Source: CPC320 sp002336405
GTDB lineage: Bacteria; Pseudomonadota; Alphaproteobacteria; Rhodobacterales; Rhodobacteraceae
Length of the DNA: 64,000 nucleotides
Direction: 5' to 3'
Assembly: GCA_949372595.1 (NCBI GenBank)
Contig: CASIAN010000028.1
Coordinates: 6,759 to 70,758, forward strand
Within the stretch, counting starts at the first letter, position 1. Every line of letters begins with the position of its first letter. This document shows, piece after piece, positions 15,322-24,618 of the stretch. Both the position numbers and the translations under genes were made by a program. The notes beneath the pieces were generated by a model that saw only the letters and a program-made list of their open reading frames with translations, had not been told where the DNA came from and ran no database searches.

Positions 15322-17721
15322 ATGAAATTCACCCTTGCTTGGTTGAAAGATCATCTGGAAACGACGGCGTCTTTGGATGACATCCTATACGCGCTGACCG
15401 ACCTTGGACTGGAAGTGGAAGGGGTTTCAAACCCTGCAGACCGGCTCAAGGATTTTACCATTGGCAAAGTATTAAGCGCCGAAAAACATCCCGATGCCGA
15501 CAAGCTGCGGGTCTGTCAGGTGGCAACGGATGAGGGGGAAAGTCAGATAATCTGTGGTGCCCCCAATGCCCGCACTGGGATCACTGTGGTGATTGCCAAA
15601 CCCGGCGTCTATGTGCCGGGGATAGATACCACAATAGGGGTTGGCAAAATCCGTGGGATTGAGAGCTTTGGCATGATGTGTTCAGAGCGTGAAATGGAGC
15701 TGTCGGACGAACATGATGGCATTATTGAGCTGCCTTCGGGGGAGGTTGGCGACCGGTTTGTCGATTGGTTGGCCGCGCATGATCCCGCCAAGGTCGATAC
15801 TGTCATCGAAATTGCCATCACGCCAAACCGACCGGATGCGTTGGGTGTGCGCGGTGTCGCGCGTGACCTTGCAGCCCGAGGTTTGGGCCAGCTCAAGCCA
15901 CAAGATGTGCCGCCGGTCTCTGGCGGGTTTGCCTGTCCGGTGACGGTGACGATTGAGGATGATACGCGTCATCAATGCCCTGTATTTTATGGCCGGGTGA
16001 TCCAAGGTGTGAAAAACGGCCCCAGCCCCGCATGGCTGCAAGATCGCCTGAAAGCTATTGGGCTGCGGCCGATCTCGGCGCTTGTCGATGTGACGAATTT
16101 TTTCACTTATGACAGCAACCGGCCCCTGCATGTGTTCGACGCGGATAAAGTTGCGGGTGGTGCCTTGCGCGTGCATCGGGCCAAAGGTGGCGAGGCGTTC
16201 TCGGCGCTTGATGACAAAGACTATACTTTGGCTGAGGGTATGACGGTTATTTCTGATGCCGATGGGGTTGAAAGTCTGGGTGGCATCATGGGCGGTGTAC
16301 ATTCAGGCTGTACGGACGAGACGGTCAATGTATTTCTCGAGGGTGCTTATTTTGATCCGGTGCGCACGGCCTATACTGGGCGGGCGCTTAAGATCAATTC
16401 CGATGCCCGCTACCGGTTTGAACGTGGTATTGACGCGTCATGGACACCTGTGGGGATTGAGGCGGCAACCCAGATGATTTTGGATCTGTGCGGTGGCATC
16501 GCCTCAGAGGTCGTGATTGCCGGCGCTCAGCCTGACCATGCGCGTGCCTTCCAGTTGGATACGGACCGTATACAATCGCTTGTTGGGATGGAGCTGCCAG
16601 ATGCCGAGCAACGCGCCACCTTGACGGCGCTTGGGTTTGATCTGCAGGGGGACATGGTACATGTGCCCGGTTGGCGCCCTGATATCATGGGTGAGGCCGA
16701 TCTGGTTGAAGAGGTTGCACGGGTGGCCTCCCTGACCAAGCTGCAGGGCAAGCCCTTGCCACGGCTGCAAAGTGGTGTGCCAAAAGCGATCCTGTCACCC
16801 GTGCAGCGGCGTGAGCAGATCGCGCGGCGCACGGCGGCGTCACTGGGCTATAACGAATGCGTCAGCTACAGCTTTATCGACCAAACCGCCGCGCAAATGT
16901 TTGGTGGTGGCGGCGCCGTTACCATGCTTGAGAACCCAATCTCGAGTGAAATGAGCCATATGCGCCCCGATCTTTTGCCAGGCCTGTTACAGGCTGCAGC
17001 CCGCAATCAGGCGCGCGGCTTTGCCGATATGGCGCTGTTCGAGGTTGGTCCGGTGTTTCACGGCGGCGAACCAAACGAGCAGCATCTGCAAGTGGCGGGT
17101 GTTTTGATCGGCCGCACTGGTTCCAAGGATGTGCATGGTGCGGCGCGGGCGGTTGACTTGTATGATGCCAAAGCCGATGTCGAAGCCATCTTGGCCGCGA
17201 TGGGCGCACCCGCGAAGGTGCAGGTTTTACGAGATGGCGCAGGCTGGTGGCATCCTGGCCGTCACGGCCGCATCTGTCTGGGCCCCAAAAAGAGGCTGGC
17301 GGTATTTGGCGAGATTCACCCCAAGGTATTGCAGGGTCTTGACGTAAAAGGCCCAGCGGTGGGCTTTACGGTCTGGCCTGAGGAAATACCTTTGCCGCGC
17401 AACGCCTCTGCCACAAGGCCGGCGCTGGCGCTGCGTGATTTGCAGGCGGTGGAGCGTGATTTCGCCTTTGTGGTCGATGCCGGGGTCGAGGCGTTGACCC
17501 TTGTCAATGCTGCAAGTTCTGCGGATAAGACATTGATTGAAGCAGTGCGGGTGTTTGATGAATTTAGCAGTGATGCATTGGGGGCTGGCAAAAAGTCACT
17601 GGCCATCACCGTGCGCTTGCAACCTGTTGCGGCGACACTGACCGAAGGTGATCTTGACGTGGTCTCGGGTAAAATTGTTGAGAAGGTTGCCAAGGCCACG
17701 GGTGGTGTTCTGCGGGGTTAG
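15322..17721 (+). CDS. pheT: Phenylalanyl-tRNA synthetase beta subunit
   Basis: The 799-residue subunit has the bacterial domain order: a tRNA-binding OB fold (about 40-150, with GKVLSAEKHPDADKLRVCQV and ICGAPNAR), the B3/4 editing region (PVFYGRVIQGVKNGPSPAWL), B5, a catalytic-like core, and a C-terminal anticodon-binding ferredoxin fold (RDLQAVERDFAFVVD...VFDEF). It contacts tRNA-Phe and edits mischarged Tyr-tRNA. GGAGG precedes the ATG. Length is normal. Confidence 0.97.
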   Translation: MKFTLAWLKDHLETTASLDDILYALTDLGLEVEGVSNPADRLKDFTIGKVLSAEKHPDADKLRVCQVATDEGESQIICGAPNARTGITVVIAKPGVYVPGIDTTIGVGKIRGIESFGMMCSEREMELSDEHDGIIELPSGEVGDRFVDWLAAHDPAKVDTVIEIAITPNRPDALGVRGVARDLAARGLGQLKPQDVPPVSGGFACPVTVTIEDDTRHQCPVFYGRVIQGVKNGPSPAWLQDRLKAIGLRPISALVDVTNFFTYDSNRPLHVFDADKVAGGALRVHRAKGGEAFSALDDKDYTLAEGMTVISDADGVESLGGIMGGVHSGCTDETVNVFLEGAYFDPVRTAYTGRALKINSDARYRFERGIDASWTPVGIEAATQMILDLCGGIASEVVIAGAQPDHARAFQLDTDRIQSLVGMELPDAEQRATLTALGFDLQGDMVHVPGWRPDIMGEADLVEEVARVASLTKLQGKPLPRLQSGVPKAILSPVQRREQIARRTAASLGYNECVSYSFIDQTAAQMFGGGGAVTMLENPISSEMSHMRPDLLPGLLQAAARNQARGFADMALFEVGPVFHGGEPNEQHLQVAGVLIGRTGSKDVHGAARAVDLYDAKADVEAILAAMGAPAKVQVLRDGAGWWHPGRHGRICLGPKKRLAVFGEIHPKVLQGLDVKGPAVGFTVWPEEIPLPRNASATRPALALRDLQAVERDFAFVVDAGVEALTLVNAASSADKTLIEAVRVFDEFSSDALGAGKKSLAITVRLQPVAATLTEGDLDVVSGKIVEKVAKATGGVLRG

Positions 17722-17774
17722 CCTGCGTTTGATGTCCCTAAGAAACGGCTCCTGCCAAGAGAAAAGAGATAAAA

Positions 17775-18224
17775 ATGACACTTCAGGTTTATTTATCCGG
17801 TGAAATTCATACGGATTGGCGCGAACAGATTATCACAGCAGCCAGTGGCCTTGACGTGGTTTTCAATGCCCCCGTTACCGATCATGGTGCCAGTGATGAT
17901 TGTGGCGTGGCAATTTTGGGTCTGGAGCCTGACAAGTTTTGGCACGATCACAAGGGCGCAAAATTGAATGCTATCCGGACCCGTAAAGGGATCGAAGAGG
18001 CTGACGTTGTGGTTGTGCGCTTTGGTGAGAAATACAAACAGTGGAACGCCGCCTTTGACGCCGGTTATGCGGCGGCCTTGGGAAAATCCCTGATTATTCT
18101 ACACCCGCCAGAGCACAGTCACGCGTTGAAAGAAGTAAACGCGGCAGCTCTGGCTGTGGCTGAAAACCCCGCGCAGGTTGCGGCACTTCTGCGATATGTT
18201 CTCACGGGTGACTTGCCAGGATGA
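17775..18224 (+). CDS. ytoQ: YtoQ family protein
   Basis: This 149-residue protein matches the YtoQ family. It begins MTLQVYLSGEIHTDWREQI and carries the characteristic FNAPVTDHGASDDCG and a nucleoside-deoxyribosyltransferase-like core (VVVRFGEKYKQWNAAFDAGYAAALGKSLIILH). The Glu and Asp residues in these segments resemble the active site of that superfamily, but no reaction is established. It follows pheT by 53 bp on the same strand. Confidence 0.87.
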   Translation: MTLQVYLSGEIHTDWREQIITAASGLDVVFNAPVTDHGASDDCGVAILGLEPDKFWHDHKGAKLNAIRTRKGIEEADVVVVRFGEKYKQWNAAFDAGYAAALGKSLIILHPPEHSHALKEVNAAALAVAENPAQVAALLRYVLTGDLPG

Positions 18225-18485
18225 GCGTGGAATTCCAAGCTTAACCTTGTCAGGTTGGTACGTTTTCCTGCACGCTGAACAGAGATAAGTGTTCTACGGC
18301 GCTTGCATAGTGATACTTGTACCGCTAGATTGCTTTGGCTTTTCAAGTGAAGCCAACGTAACTTGGGGCGGTGTTTCATCATACGCCAAACGCATATTTT
18401 TAAGTAGTAAAGATTTTCAAGCACGTATTTGCATCCCCCAGACAATTTTTTAAAAAATTGTTAATTTTAAAAAGAGGAATTTTGG
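18225..18485. other. AT-rich gap between ytoQ and mscL
   Basis: About 260 bp with no gene. The end, directly before mscL, is rich in A and T and holds AGAGGAAT as the ribosome site. I see no clear terminator for ytoQ. Confidence 0.5.
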
Positions 18486-18917
18486 ATGATTAAGGAATTT
18501 AGGGACTTTATTGCCAAAGGCAATGTAATGGATCTGGCAGTTGGGCTTATCATCGGCGCCGCCTTTACAGCTATTGTCAAATCAATGGTCAGCGATCTGA
18601 TAAATCCTGTAATTGGGTTGTTTTTTGGTGGTGTTGATTTTGTTAATTTATTCATCGTGCTGAAAGGAGAGGCAACGTTTGTTTCGCTGGCGGCGGCGCG
18701 CGATGCAGGTGCAGCAGTGTTTGCCTATGGGGCCTTTTTGATGGCTGTGGTGAATTTTCTGATTATTGCTTGCGTCGTCTTTATATTGGTTCGCTATATC
18801 AACCGGATTAAAGACGCGTCGCAAAAGCAAGAGGAAAACGCAGCTGTGGCTGCGCCCGCTGGCCCCACAGAGTTGAGCGTGCTGACCGAGATACGGGATG
18901 CGCTGGCAAAAGGTTAA
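18486..18917 (+). CDS. mscL: Large-conductance mechanosensitive channel
   Basis: The 143-residue inner-membrane protein starts MIKEFRDFIAKGNVMDLAVGLIIGAAFTAIVKSMVSDLINP, the canonical MscL N-terminal helix and TM1 pore segment. TM2 is AVVNFLIIACVVFILVRYINRI, and a cytoplasmic helix ending in LTEIRDAL follows. MscL opens under membrane tension to release solutes on hypo-osmotic shock. AGAGGA precedes the ATG. Confidence 0.97.
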   Translation: MIKEFRDFIAKGNVMDLAVGLIIGAAFTAIVKSMVSDLINPVIGLFFGGVDFVNLFIVLKGEATFVSLAAARDAGAAVFAYGAFLMAVVNFLIIACVVFILVRYINRIKDASQKQEENAAVAAPAGPTELSVLTEIRDALAKG

Positions 18918-19207
18918 AGCTCTGACGAACCTGTGACATTCAGCGCCATCAGTTTTGTGCTGGCTTGTCGCCCAGTGGCTGGTAAAAGTTAATTTTTGGC
19001 TAGCTATCTGGGCGAAATGCCTTGCCTCGAGCATGATTTCAGCGGCTTGAACGCGCCCTTGGTGATTTTCAGACATTGACACCGAAGTGATCTGGGGAGA
19101 TCGCCGTGCGTGTGCTCGCTTAAAGAAAAAGAAATTAACTCGCCTTTTACTCTCAAATCAGATGTTATATGAAAGCATAGAAAACTAGTCGATGAAATGA
19201 ACGCAAA

Positions 19208-19675
19208 ATGGCTTTGGATCATTTAGATCGTCGTATCCTGCGCTTGCTCCAAAAATCAGGCCGGATTTCCAACTTGGATTTATCTGAACAGGTAGGTTTA
19301 TCGGCCTCAGCCTGTCATCGCCGTGTGCAGCAGCTTGAGAAAAGCGGGTATATTAACCAGTATGTCGCTTTGCTTAATCCGCGCAAAATCGGTGTCCCGA
19401 CAACGGTCTTTGTCGAGATTACTCTGCGTGGACAGGCCGATGAGGTGCTCGAGGCCTTTGAGAAAGCAGTAGCATTGGTCCCGGCCGTGCTGGAATGTCA
19501 TCTGATGGCAGGTACAGCCGATTATATGCTCAAGGTCGTGGCCGAAGACACAGAGGATTTCGCACGGATCCACCGCCAATATCTGGCGCGACTTCCTGGG
19601 GTGGCACAAATGCAGTCCAGTTTTGCGCTGCGGACGGTGTTCAAGACGACAGCTCTGCCTCTGGGCTTTGATTGA
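19208..19675 (+). CDS. Lrp/AsnC family transcriptional regulator
   Basis: The 155-residue protein begins MALDHLDRRILRLLQKSGRISNLDLSEQVGLSASACHRRVQQLEKSGYI, the Lrp-type helix-turn-helix, followed by an RAM ligand-binding domain with VFVEITLRG, CHLMAGTADYMLKVVA and the turn LPGVAQMQSSFALRTV. It probably senses an amino acid. It lies 61 bp upstream of the GMC oxidoreductase gene on the same strand and may control it or be co-transcribed with it. Confidence 0.9.
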   Translation: MALDHLDRRILRLLQKSGRISNLDLSEQVGLSASACHRRVQQLEKSGYINQYVALLNPRKIGVPTTVFVEITLRGQADEVLEAFEKAVALVPAVLECHLMAGTADYMLKVVAEDTEDFARIHRQYLARLPGVAQMQSSFALRTVFKTTALPLGFD

Positions 19676-19736
19676 CGCAACCTGTGCCCTAGGTTTACCG
19701 TTCGAACGGTGTGTCTAGGCACCGATAAGGAATAAG

Positions 19737-21326
19737 ATGGATTGTGATTACCTGATTGTGGGCGCTGGCAGCGCTGGCTGTGTCGTCGCCAAGCGGCTCG
19801 CGGATGCAGGCCACCGGGTGCTGCTGCTTGAGGCAGGCGGCAGTGACAATTACCACTGGGTGCATATTCCCATCGGATATTTGTATTGCATTGGCAACCC
19901 CCGCACCGATTGGTGCTTTCGCACCAGCCCAGAGGCCGGATTGAATGGCCGGTCGTTGCAATATCCGCGCGGCAAACTTTTGGGGGGATGCTCGTCGATC
20001 AATGGTATGCTTTATCTGCGTGGTCAGGCGGCCGATTATGATGGCTGGCGGCAAAGTGGGCTGTCAGGTTGGGGCTGGGATGATGTGTTGCCGTATTTCA
20101 AGAAATCGGAAGACTATGTTGACGGGCCTTCAGATCTTCATGGGGTAGGCGGAGAATGGCGGGTTGAAAACCAGCGGCTGCATTGGGATGTCTTGGATGA
20201 TTGGAAACAGGCGGCGATTCAATACGGGCTGCCGGAGCGCGATGATTTCAATACCGGCGATAACGAGGGCGTCGGGTACTTTCGCGTAAACCAACGCAAC
20301 GGCTGGCGTATCAACACCGCCAAGGCTTTTCTACGCAGCGCGCAAAAAAGCAAGCTGAGGGTCGAAACCCATGCCCATACACGGCGTATCCTGTTCGATG
20401 GTCAGCGCGCGGTCGGGGTCGAGTTCGAACAACAAGGCGAGATTAAAACCGCCTATGCCGGGGCTGAGGTGATTGTCTCGGCGGGGGCGATTGGGTCGCC
20501 TCATCTGTTGCAATTATCTGGGATTGGAAGCGCTGATTTGCTGGCGCGACACGCAATCTCCATACGCGCCGATAGGCCGGCGGTGGGGTCGAATTTGCAA
20601 GATCACTTGCAACTGCGGTGCAGTTATCGGCTGGAAGGTGCCAAAACGTTAAATACATTGGCTCATTCCCTTTGGGGTAAAGCGAAGATCGGATTGGAAT
20701 ATGCGCTCAGGCGCACGGGTCCGATGGCGATGGCGCCTAGTCAGTTGGGGGCATTCGCCAAATCCCGTGCTGGGCTGGCATCGGCGGATCTGGAATATCA
20801 TGTCCAGCCCTTGTCGCTTGATGCTTTTGGTCAGCCCTTGCACGATTTTCCCGGGATCACTGCTAGCGTGTGCAACCTGCGCCCAGAAAGTCGTGGGACG
20901 GTCGAGCTGACCTCGCCAGACCCCAAAGCAATGCCGCGGATAGCGCCAAATTACCTTGCCACACCGGGCGATCGTCAAGTGGCTGCAGATGCGATCCGGT
21001 TGACGCGCAAGATCATGGCAGCTCCAGCGCTGCAGCGCTATGCTCCAGTTGAAATGGCGCCTGGGGCTGATGTGTATGAGACCACAGAACTGATGGCAGC
21101 GGCTGGCGATATTGGAACGACAATTTTTCATCCTAGCGGCACGGTTGCGATGGGCGCGGGCGACGAGGCGCCGCTGGATGAACAGCTCAGATTACGTGGG
21201 TTCGAAGGGGTGCGCGTGGTCGACGCCAGCGTGATGCCTAAAATTACCAGTGGCAATACCAATGCGCCCACCATTATGATCGCTGAAAAGGCCGCTGATA
21301 TGATTTTGTCACATTCAAAATTGTAA
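19737..21326 (+). CDS. GMC family FAD-dependent oxidoreductase (choline/alcohol dehydrogenase-like)
   Basis: The 529-residue flavoenzyme has the FAD-binding motif VGAGSAGCVVAKRLADAG at residues 6-23 and LLLEAGG. GMC signature 1 is in PRGKLLGGCSSINGMLYLRG, and signature 2 in GAIGSPHLLQLSGIG. The C-terminal active-site region is HPSGTVAMG...VRVVDASVMPKITSGNTNAPTIMIAEKAAD, with the catalytic His and Asn. Enzymes of this group oxidise alcohols such as choline, but the substrate is not readable here and no betaine genes adjoin it. The Lrp-like regulator upstream suggests control by an amino acid, which is inference. Confidence 0.9.
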   Translation: MDCDYLIVGAGSAGCVVAKRLADAGHRVLLLEAGGSDNYHWVHIPIGYLYCIGNPRTDWCFRTSPEAGLNGRSLQYPRGKLLGGCSSINGMLYLRGQAADYDGWRQSGLSGWGWDDVLPYFKKSEDYVDGPSDLHGVGGEWRVENQRLHWDVLDDWKQAAIQYGLPERDDFNTGDNEGVGYFRVNQRNGWRINTAKAFLRSAQKSKLRVETHAHTRRILFDGQRAVGVEFEQQGEIKTAYAGAEVIVSAGAIGSPHLLQLSGIGSADLLARHAISIRADRPAVGSNLQDHLQLRCSYRLEGAKTLNTLAHSLWGKAKIGLEYALRRTGPMAMAPSQLGAFAKSRAGLASADLEYHVQPLSLDAFGQPLHDFPGITASVCNLRPESRGTVELTSPDPKAMPRIAPNYLATPGDRQVAADAIRLTRKIMAAPALQRYAPVEMAPGADVYETTELMAAAGDIGTTIFHPSGTVAMGAGDEAPLDEQLRLRGFEGVRVVDASVMPKITSGNTNAPTIMIAEKAADMILSHSKL

Positions 21327-21376
21327 GCCGACGTTAGAGCATTCCAGCTATCGCCAGAATATAAAGGAGAGTACTT

Positions 21377-22291
21377 ATGAGTGAGAGTAATGATCGTCCC
21401 AGAGATTGGTTGGATACAGAGCTTGATGAAACCCTAGAGGAAATGTTCGAGCTTGAATTCAGTGAACCGATGATGGATGACGACATTCGTCGCGCTTATA
21501 ATGAAAGAAACCCGGATTCTTTGGATAACCGGACCTATTTTCGCAATCTTCTGCGTTTGCAAACTGAACTGATTAAATTGCAAGATTGGGTAGAGCATAC
21601 CGGTGCCAAAGTTTTGGTCATCTGCGAGGGGCGGGACAGCGCGGGAAAAGGCGGTGTGATCAAGCGTATAGTCCAGCGACTCAATCCAAGGGTGGCGCGG
21701 GTTGTTGCCCTGCCAAAGCCCACTGAACGAGAACAATCACAATGGTATTTTCAACGCTATGTGCCGTATTTGCCTGCTGGTGGTGAAATTGTTCTGTTTG
21801 ACCGCTCTTGGTACAACCGCGCGGGCGTTGAGCGGGTAATGGGGTTTGCCTCTGAAGATCAGGTTGAGCAATTTTTTCGTGATGTGCCAGATTTTGAAAG
21901 AATGCTGGTGCGGTCAGGGATTGTCGTTTTGAAATACTGGTTTTCGATAACAGATCAAGAACAGCAAATGCGTTTCATGATGCGTATTCATGATCCGATG
22001 AGGCAGTGGAAACTATCACCGATGGATTTACAATCCCGAATTCGGTGGGAGGATTATACCAAAGCTAAAGAGGATATGCTTGCGCGCACCAATATCCCTG
22101 AGGCCCCTTGGTATATTGTCGAAGGCAACGATAAAAAGCGCGAGCGACTGAACTGTATTGAGCATCTGTTATCGATGTTGCCATATCATGAGCAACCGCG
22201 CGAAGAGGTGACTTTACCAGAACGTGTCTTTAACGCTGACTATGAGCGGCGCTTTCTGGGGGACGAGCTTTATGTGCCAAAAGTATACTGA
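21377..22291 (+). CDS. ppk2: Polyphosphate kinase 2 family protein
   Basis: The 304-residue protein is a PPK2-type kinase with a Walker A EGRDSAGKGG at residues 84-93 and a Walker B region LFDRSWYNRAGVERVMGF. It also has the lid-like PTEREQSQWYFQRYVPYLPAGGE. PPK2 enzymes use polyphosphate to phosphorylate NDPs or NMPs; the single-domain length fits class I, which acts mainly on ADP or GDP. An acidic N-terminal tail of about 45 residues precedes the core. AAAGGAGAG is the ribosome site. It is convergent with rpsU. Confidence 0.92.
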   Translation: MSESNDRPRDWLDTELDETLEEMFELEFSEPMMDDDIRRAYNERNPDSLDNRTYFRNLLRLQTELIKLQDWVEHTGAKVLVICEGRDSAGKGGVIKRIVQRLNPRVARVVALPKPTEREQSQWYFQRYVPYLPAGGEIVLFDRSWYNRAGVERVMGFASEDQVEQFFRDVPDFERMLVRSGIVVLKYWFSITDQEQQMRFMMRIHDPMRQWKLSPMDLQSRIRWEDYTKAKEDMLARTNIPEAPWYIVEGNDKKRERLNCIEHLLSMLPYHEQPREEVTLPERVFNADYERRFLGDELYVPKVY

Positions 22292-22361
22292 ATTAGCAGG
22301 ACCGTAGTTCCAAGGACACTATTTGCCAGCAATCAGCTGTCGCGTCAGATCGTCAGAAAAG

Positions 22362-22392
22362 AAAAAACCCCCGCGGCAAAGGCCCGGGGGTT
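22362..22392 (-). terminator. Rho-independent terminator of rpsU
   Basis: Read on the minus strand, AACCCCCGGGCC-TTT-GCCGCGGGGGTTTTTT forms a strong GC-rich stem with a T-run, 37 bp after the rpsU stop. It lies between the convergent genes rpsU and ppk2. Confidence 0.88.
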
Positions 22393-22428
22393 GTCTCGTC
22401 TCGTTGATCGTCACAATGCGATGATCTT

Positions 22429-22635
22429 TTACATCATGCCTTCGCGCTGAGCTTTTTTACGAGCCAACTTGCGGGCACGCCGAATGGCTTCGGCTTTTTC
22501 GCGCGCTTTTTTCTCAGACGGTTTTTCGAAATGTTGCTTTAGCTTCATTTCCCGAAAAACGCCTTCGCGTTGTAGCTTTTTCTTCAGAGCGCGGAGCGCC
22601 TGATCAACGTTGTTATCGCGGACACTGACCTGCAT
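22429..22635 (-). CDS. rpsU: 30S ribosomal protein S21
   Basis: The 68-residue basic protein begins MQVSVRDNNVDQALRALKKKLQREGVFREMK, the bS21 signature, and continues with a Lys/Arg-rich helix (KKAREKAEAIRRARKLARKKAQ). S21 contacts the anti-Shine-Dalgarno region of the small subunit. AGGTGGTGAC gives a good ribosome site. Confidence 0.97.
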   Translation of the reverse strand: MQVSVRDNNVDQALRALKKKLQREGVFREMKLKQHFEKPSEKKAREKAEAIRRARKLARKKAQREGMM

Positions 22636-22742
22636 GTGGTTGTCACCACCTTTCTAGTTTAGAGTTGCATGGATTGCAGGAAATGGTCCTATAGCAATAA
22701 CAAGCTAGCTTGTCTAGCAGGCACAAACCGAGGAATTTACAT

Positions 22743-23441
22743 ATGGCTGCACTGGCAGATGAGGACTTGAAGGCGCAACTCTTAGGCGCGATACTGCCCC
22801 ACGTGGCGTTTGATGGTTGGTCCGAAACCAGCGTGAATGCGGCTTGCCAAGACCTGTCGGTTACGCGGCAAATGGTGGCTTTGGTTTGTCCACGGGGAGC
22901 GATCGATCTGGCGGTACGCTTTCATCATGATGGCGATGAGGCCATGCAGGTTGAATTGCAGAAATCTGATCTTAACTCCATGAAAATAAGAGAAAAAATT
23001 ACATTTTCGGTATGCGCAAGATTGAACGCCATCAGCGATAAAGAAGCGGTCCGTCGTGGCGCGACACTGATGTCTTTGCCACAGCATGCGGCCGAAGGGG
23101 CCGGCTTGGTATGGGGCACATGCGACCGGATATGGATGGCGATAGGGGACAGTTCGGATGATGTGAATTGGTACACCAAGCGCCTGACCCTCAGCAGTGT
23201 TTACAGTGCGACTGTGCTGTATTGGCTGGGCGATCATTCACCGAATCATCAAGACACTTGGACGTTTTTAGATCGGCGTATTGAAAACGTGATGCAATTT
23301 GAGAAATTCAAGGCACAGGTGAACGCCAATCCGCTTGCCAAACCACTCTTGGCAGGACCAAATTGGCTTTTATCTAAGATTAAAGCACCAAGCTGCGCGC
23401 CGGTTGTTGATTTGCCGGGCAACTGGTCGCGACGGCCTTAA
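22743..23441 (+). CDS. COQ9 family protein (ubiquinone biosynthesis)
   Basis: The 232-residue protein has a TetR-like helical N-terminus (MAALADEDLKAQLLGAILPHVAFDGWSETSVNAACQDL) and the COQ9 C-terminal helices with WGTCDRIWMAIGDSSDDVNWYTKRLTLSSVYSATVLYWLGD. This includes the lipid-binding WYTKR..L..VY..T..YWL..D signature. COQ9 supports ubiquinone biosynthesis by presenting the lipid to hydroxylases. The start at 22743 is chosen for GAGGA upstream; an ATG at 22710 would add residues not seen in the family. It is followed after 18 bp by a quinone-oxidoreductase-like gene. Confidence 0.93.
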   Translation: MAALADEDLKAQLLGAILPHVAFDGWSETSVNAACQDLSVTRQMVALVCPRGAIDLAVRFHHDGDEAMQVELQKSDLNSMKIREKITFSVCARLNAISDKEAVRRGATLMSLPQHAAEGAGLVWGTCDRIWMAIGDSSDDVNWYTKRLTLSSVYSATVLYWLGDHSPNHQDTWTFLDRRIENVMQFEKFKAQVNANPLAKPLLAGPNWLLSKIKAPSCAPVVDLPGNWSRRP

Positions 23442-23459
23442 GCGAAGGTGATCTACCCC

Positions 23460-24440
23460 ATGATGCGAGCTATTGAAATTTCTGTCCCTGGGCCTCCGAA
23501 TGTTTTGCAATTGGCTGAGCGGCCGATCCCTGTCCCGGGACCAGGACAGGTGGTTCTTAAAATCGCCTATGCAGGGGTCAACCGGCCCGATGCGCTGCAA
23601 CGGGCTGGCTTGTACAATCCACCAGCAGGCGCCAGTGACTTGCCCGGCTTAGAGGCTTCGGGCGTCATCGCCGCCTGTGGCGCGGGCGTTTTGGACCTGC
23701 AGCAAGGTCAGCAGGTTTGTGCGTTGCTGCCCGGAGGCGGTTATGCCGAGTATGCGGTGACACAGGCAGCGCATTGTCTGCCGGTGCCCAGTGGATTTGA
23801 TCTTAAACAGGCGGCCTGTCTGCCTGAGACGTTTTTTACTGTGTGGTCGAATGTGTTTCAGCGCGGCGGTTTGTTGGCGGGAGAGCGCATCTTGGTGCAT
23901 GGTGGGTCTTCGGGGATTGGTACCACGGCGATTCAACTGGCGCGGGCGTTTGGCGCGCGGGTGTTCACTACGGCCGGCTCTGATGCCAAATGTCGCGCTT
24001 GTCTTGATTTGGGAGCAGAGCGGGCGATCAATTACCGCGAGACGGACTTTGTGCTAATCATGCAAAGCGAGGGCGGTGCAGATGTTATTTTGGACATGGT
24101 GGGTGGCGATTATATTGCACGTAATCTTGATGCGCTTGCTGATGACGGCCGTCTTGTTCAGATTGCATTTTTGCAAGGCCCAAAAACAGCGCTTAATTTC
24201 ACACAAGTGATGACGCGCCGGTTGACACTGACCGGCAGCACTTTGCGTCCGCAGTCGGATGTTGCAAAAGCGCGCATTGCTGCCAGTCTGCGGACGCAGG
24301 TGTGGCCGTTGTTGTGCGCGGGTCGTGTCGCACCAGTAATCGACAGTTGTTTTGATCTAGATCAGGCGGCGCAGGCGCATGCCCGGATGGAAAGCAGTGC
24401 GCATATTGGTAAGATTGTCTTGCGACTTGATGGTGACTAA
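23460..24440 (+). CDS. Zinc-free NAD(P)H quinone oxidoreductase (PIG3-like MDR)
   Basis: The 326-residue enzyme belongs to the medium-chain dehydrogenases without the catalytic zinc cysteines. It starts MMRAIEISVPGPPNVLQLAERPIP and has the Rossmann motif ILVHGGSSGIGTTAIQLARAFGARV and YAGVNRPDALQRAGLY. PIG3/QOR relatives reduce quinones or enals with NADPH. The start at 23460 follows AAGGTGA by 8 nt; the ATG at 23463 is equally possible. The neighbour COQ9 hints at a link to quinones, but this is only gene order. Confidence 0.88.
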   Translation: MMRAIEISVPGPPNVLQLAERPIPVPGPGQVVLKIAYAGVNRPDALQRAGLYNPPAGASDLPGLEASGVIAACGAGVLDLQQGQQVCALLPGGGYAEYAVTQAAHCLPVPSGFDLKQAACLPETFFTVWSNVFQRGGLLAGERILVHGGSSGIGTTAIQLARAFGARVFTTAGSDAKCRACLDLGAERAINYRETDFVLIMQSEGGADVILDMVGGDYIARNLDALADDGRLVQIAFLQGPKTALNFTQVMTRRLTLTGSTLRPQSDVAKARIAASLRTQVWPLLCAGRVAPVIDSCFDLDQAAQAHARMESSAHIGKIVLRLDGD

Positions 24441-24618
24441 ACAGCGGCAAGGCGCCTCAAAAGGCAGGTTATTCCAGTCGATGGCCCATGTTGATTGGCT
24501 CTTTCCTTATTCGAAAAACCAGCTTATGTATGACACAAGTTCCCCACAAATGGAAACCCGCCTGATGACAGGCTGCCTGCTTCAGGGCGAGGGGGAAGAT
24601 GTATTAAGGAGAGACCCA